A stretch of 6,257 bases of DNA from an uncultured Clostridia bacterium (GTDB taxonomy: Bacteria; Bacillota; Clostridia; Oscillospirales; CAG-272). The position numbers and the translations under genes are program-made. Under the pieces are notes generated by a model, which was not told where the DNA came from, made no database searches, and was given only the letters and a program-made list of their open reading frames with translations. This document shows positions 5,187 through 6,257 of the stretch, piece by piece. Position 1 is the stretch's first letter; every line of letters starts with the position of its first letter. The stretch spans positions 1-6,257 of the forward strand of contig CAMGRB010000090.1 in assembly GCA_946061315.1 (NCBI GenBank), in the 5' to 3' direction.

Positions 5187-5840
5187 ATGGACAACAGACA
5201 AAAATCAGTCAGCTCCGCTCCTTTCGTTATTATATTTGCTCTTATTTTTATCGGAGTAGGAGTTTATTTATCGGTGCGGGAGCTTGAATTTGTAAACGGC
5301 GGTACGAAAACGCAGGCGACAATAGTTGATATTGAAGCGTACTACGACAGCGACGGAGATCTTAATCACCGTGTTTACGTAACGTACGAAGTCGACGGCA
5401 CGGTCTATGGCGGCATACTTGACACTTATACAAGCTCGATGAGAGTCGGAAATACGGTACCCGTTTACTATATGACCGACAATCCGTCGGAGTTTACATA
5501 TGCAAAGCTCAATTTTCTTTTCCCCGTTATCTTTATACTGTGCGGCGTTCTTGTGCTGGTGCTTGCCATTATCCCGACCGTATCGGATGCAAAAAGGAAT
5601 AAAAAATTAAAGCTACTTAAAGAAAGCGGCAGAAGAATTACGGCGATAGTCGAGGACGTACAGTTAACGGGCGTTACCGTTATGGGCAGACGCCAGACAA
5701 AAATTGTCTTGCGTGACGAGCAGGGCAAAATATACAAGAAAAAGTTTTTGCCAACGCACACGCAGTATATCTCGGTAGGCGACGAAATATCCGTTTACGT
5801 TGACTACGAAAACCCCGAAAATTATGCAATAGACATATAA
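5187..5840 (+). CDS. DUF3592-like two-TM membrane protein with duplicated soluble domain
   Basis: The 217-residue protein resembles DUF3592 proteins, whose function is unknown. One hydrophobic helix spans about 12-29 and a second about 109-130, the latter followed by the basic segment KRNKKLKLLK (136-145). The positive-inside rule places both ends in the cytoplasm and residues 38-108 outside. The outer domain (TQATIVDIEAYYDSDGD, VYVTYEVDGTVY, VGNTVPVYYMTDNPSEF) and the C-terminal inner domain (ITAIVEDVQLTG, KIVLRDEQGKIYKKKF, VGDEISVYVDYENPENYAID) follow the same order of motifs, ending in VG(N/D)..xVY...(D/E)NP. This implies two copies of one beta-rich fold on opposite sides of the membrane. 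GAGGAA (5175-5180) lies 6 nt before the ATG. It is the second gene of a probable unit with the SDR gene and ends just before a terminator. Confidence 0.8.
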   Translation: MDNRQKSVSSAPFVIIFALIFIGVGVYLSVRELEFVNGGTKTQATIVDIEAYYDSDGDLNHRVYVTYEVDGTVYGGILDTYTSSMRVGNTVPVYYMTDNPSEFTYAKLNFLFPVIFILCGVLVLVLAIIPTVSDAKRNKKLKLLKESGRRITAIVEDVQLTGVTVMGRRQTKIVLRDEQGKIYKKKFLPTHTQYISVGDEISVYVDYENPENYAIDI

Positions 5841-5844
5841 CATT

Positions 5845-5879
5845 AAAAAATGACTGCCTTGAAATCGGGCAGTCCTTTT
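5845..5879. terminator. Bidirectional terminator between convergent genes
   Basis: GACTGCC (5852-5858) pairs with GGCAGTC (5868-5874) around a 9-nt loop. On the plus strand CTTTTCGTTT follows. On the minus strand the A6 run at 5845-5850 becomes a U6 tract. It sits 11 nt after the stop codon of the DUF3592-like gene and 16 nt beyond the stop of the minus-strand GNAT remnant, so it can serve both. Confidence 0.85.
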
Positions 5880-5890
5880 CGTTTGGTAAA

Positions 5891-6209
5891 TTACTTTATT
5901 ATGTATTCCATCTGCGTTTCTTTGACGGACATACCGATCTTTTCGTAAAAGGTGCGGGCGGTGTTGTTGCCCTCCCAGACGTTTAAGGTTATATCGTAAC
6001 AGTTTTGCGTCTTTGCGTAGTCAAGGACGAAATTCCAGAGGCTTTTGCCAACGTGCCGGCCTCTGCAGTTTTCATCGACGCACAAATCGTCAAATAAAAA
6101 GCGTTTTGAAGTTTTTCATATTGGTTGAAAACGGTTGGCTTTTTATAATGCAGAAGGCGTAACCGACAACGGTGCCCGAGGTGTCCTCGGCGACGAAAAC
6201 GGCGCTCAA
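5891..6209 (-). pseudogene. GNAT family N-acetyltransferase, frameshifted remnant
   Basis: On the minus strand 5891-6091 encodes DDLCVDENCRGRHVGKSLW...YDITLNVWEGNNTARTFYEKIGMSVK. This is the C-terminal half of a GNAT acetyltransferase, with the acetyl-CoA loop (RGRHVG, His in place of the first Gly of R-x-x-G-x-G) and the NxxAxxFYEKxG helix. The preceding part, AVFVAEDTSGTVVGYAFC...MKNFKTLFI, is the matching central strand region, but it is in another frame (6093-6203) and ends at TGA 6090-6092. Removing one T from the T-rich run at 6092-6100 would join them as TLFIDDLC. Farther upstream the frame meets TAG at 6210-6212, and the N-terminal part of the domain is not recognisable up to the window edge. 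Members of this family acetylate small molecules or protein N-termini; the substrate is unknown. The TTG at 6083-6085 is not a credible true start. A sequencing or assembly error remains possible. Confidence 0.72.
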
Positions 6210-6257
6210 CTAATCCTGTGGCTGTTGGCGACCGAGTTATGGTACAGCAGCTGCAGG

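Overview
The window reads as chromosomal DNA of a low-to-middle GC member of the Clostridia, probably a gut-type lineage. The signs are near-consensus sigma-A promoters with 17-bp spacers, GAGG/AAGG-type ribosome binding sites, frequent ATA and AGA codons, an FMN riboswitch ahead of a RibU-type ECF S component, a DUF6062 gene, and GC-rich palindromic repeats between genes. The exact taxon cannot be read from the sequence.

Layout: (1) 1-114 is the last 37 codons of glmS. (2) 130-1178 is a self-contained vitamin uptake unit: promoter, FMN riboswitch, leader terminator, ribU and a strong terminator. (3) 1170-1516 is a repeat-rich, non-coding stretch between two convergent genes. It holds a GC-rich dyad, a 45/46-bp tandem repeat, AT-rich imperfect terminal inverted repeats and a second GC-rich dyad. 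(4) 1517-2221 (minus) is a DUF6062-family gene with a duplicated CxxC...CxxH pattern. It diverges from an Ogg-type 8-oxoguanine DNA glycosylase gene (2308-3192, plus), and the two are driven by interlocked promoters in an 86-bp gap. (5) 3272-4297 is a PfkB-family 2-keto-3-deoxygluconate kinase with its own promoter, whose -35 box overlaps the ogg stop codon. A terminator hairpin follows. (6) 4353-5840 is a probable two-gene unit: a short-chain dehydrogenase/reductase and a two-TM DUF3592-like membrane protein. It ends at a bidirectional terminator. (7) 5891-6209 (minus) is a GNAT acetyltransferase remnant broken by at least one frameshift.

How the genes work together: the only circuit that can be read directly is riboflavin uptake. 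FMN sensed by the leader RNA should terminate transcription before ribU. The other genes look like independent housekeeping or accessory units (cell-wall amino-sugar synthesis, base-excision repair, uronate/ketodeoxy sugar catabolism, an unassigned oxidoreductase with a membrane protein). I see no phage, CRISPR, toxin-antitoxin or defence system. The least explained parts are the DUF6062 protein with its interlocked promoter region, the repeat cluster at 1252-1508, and the C-terminal membrane extension on RibU.
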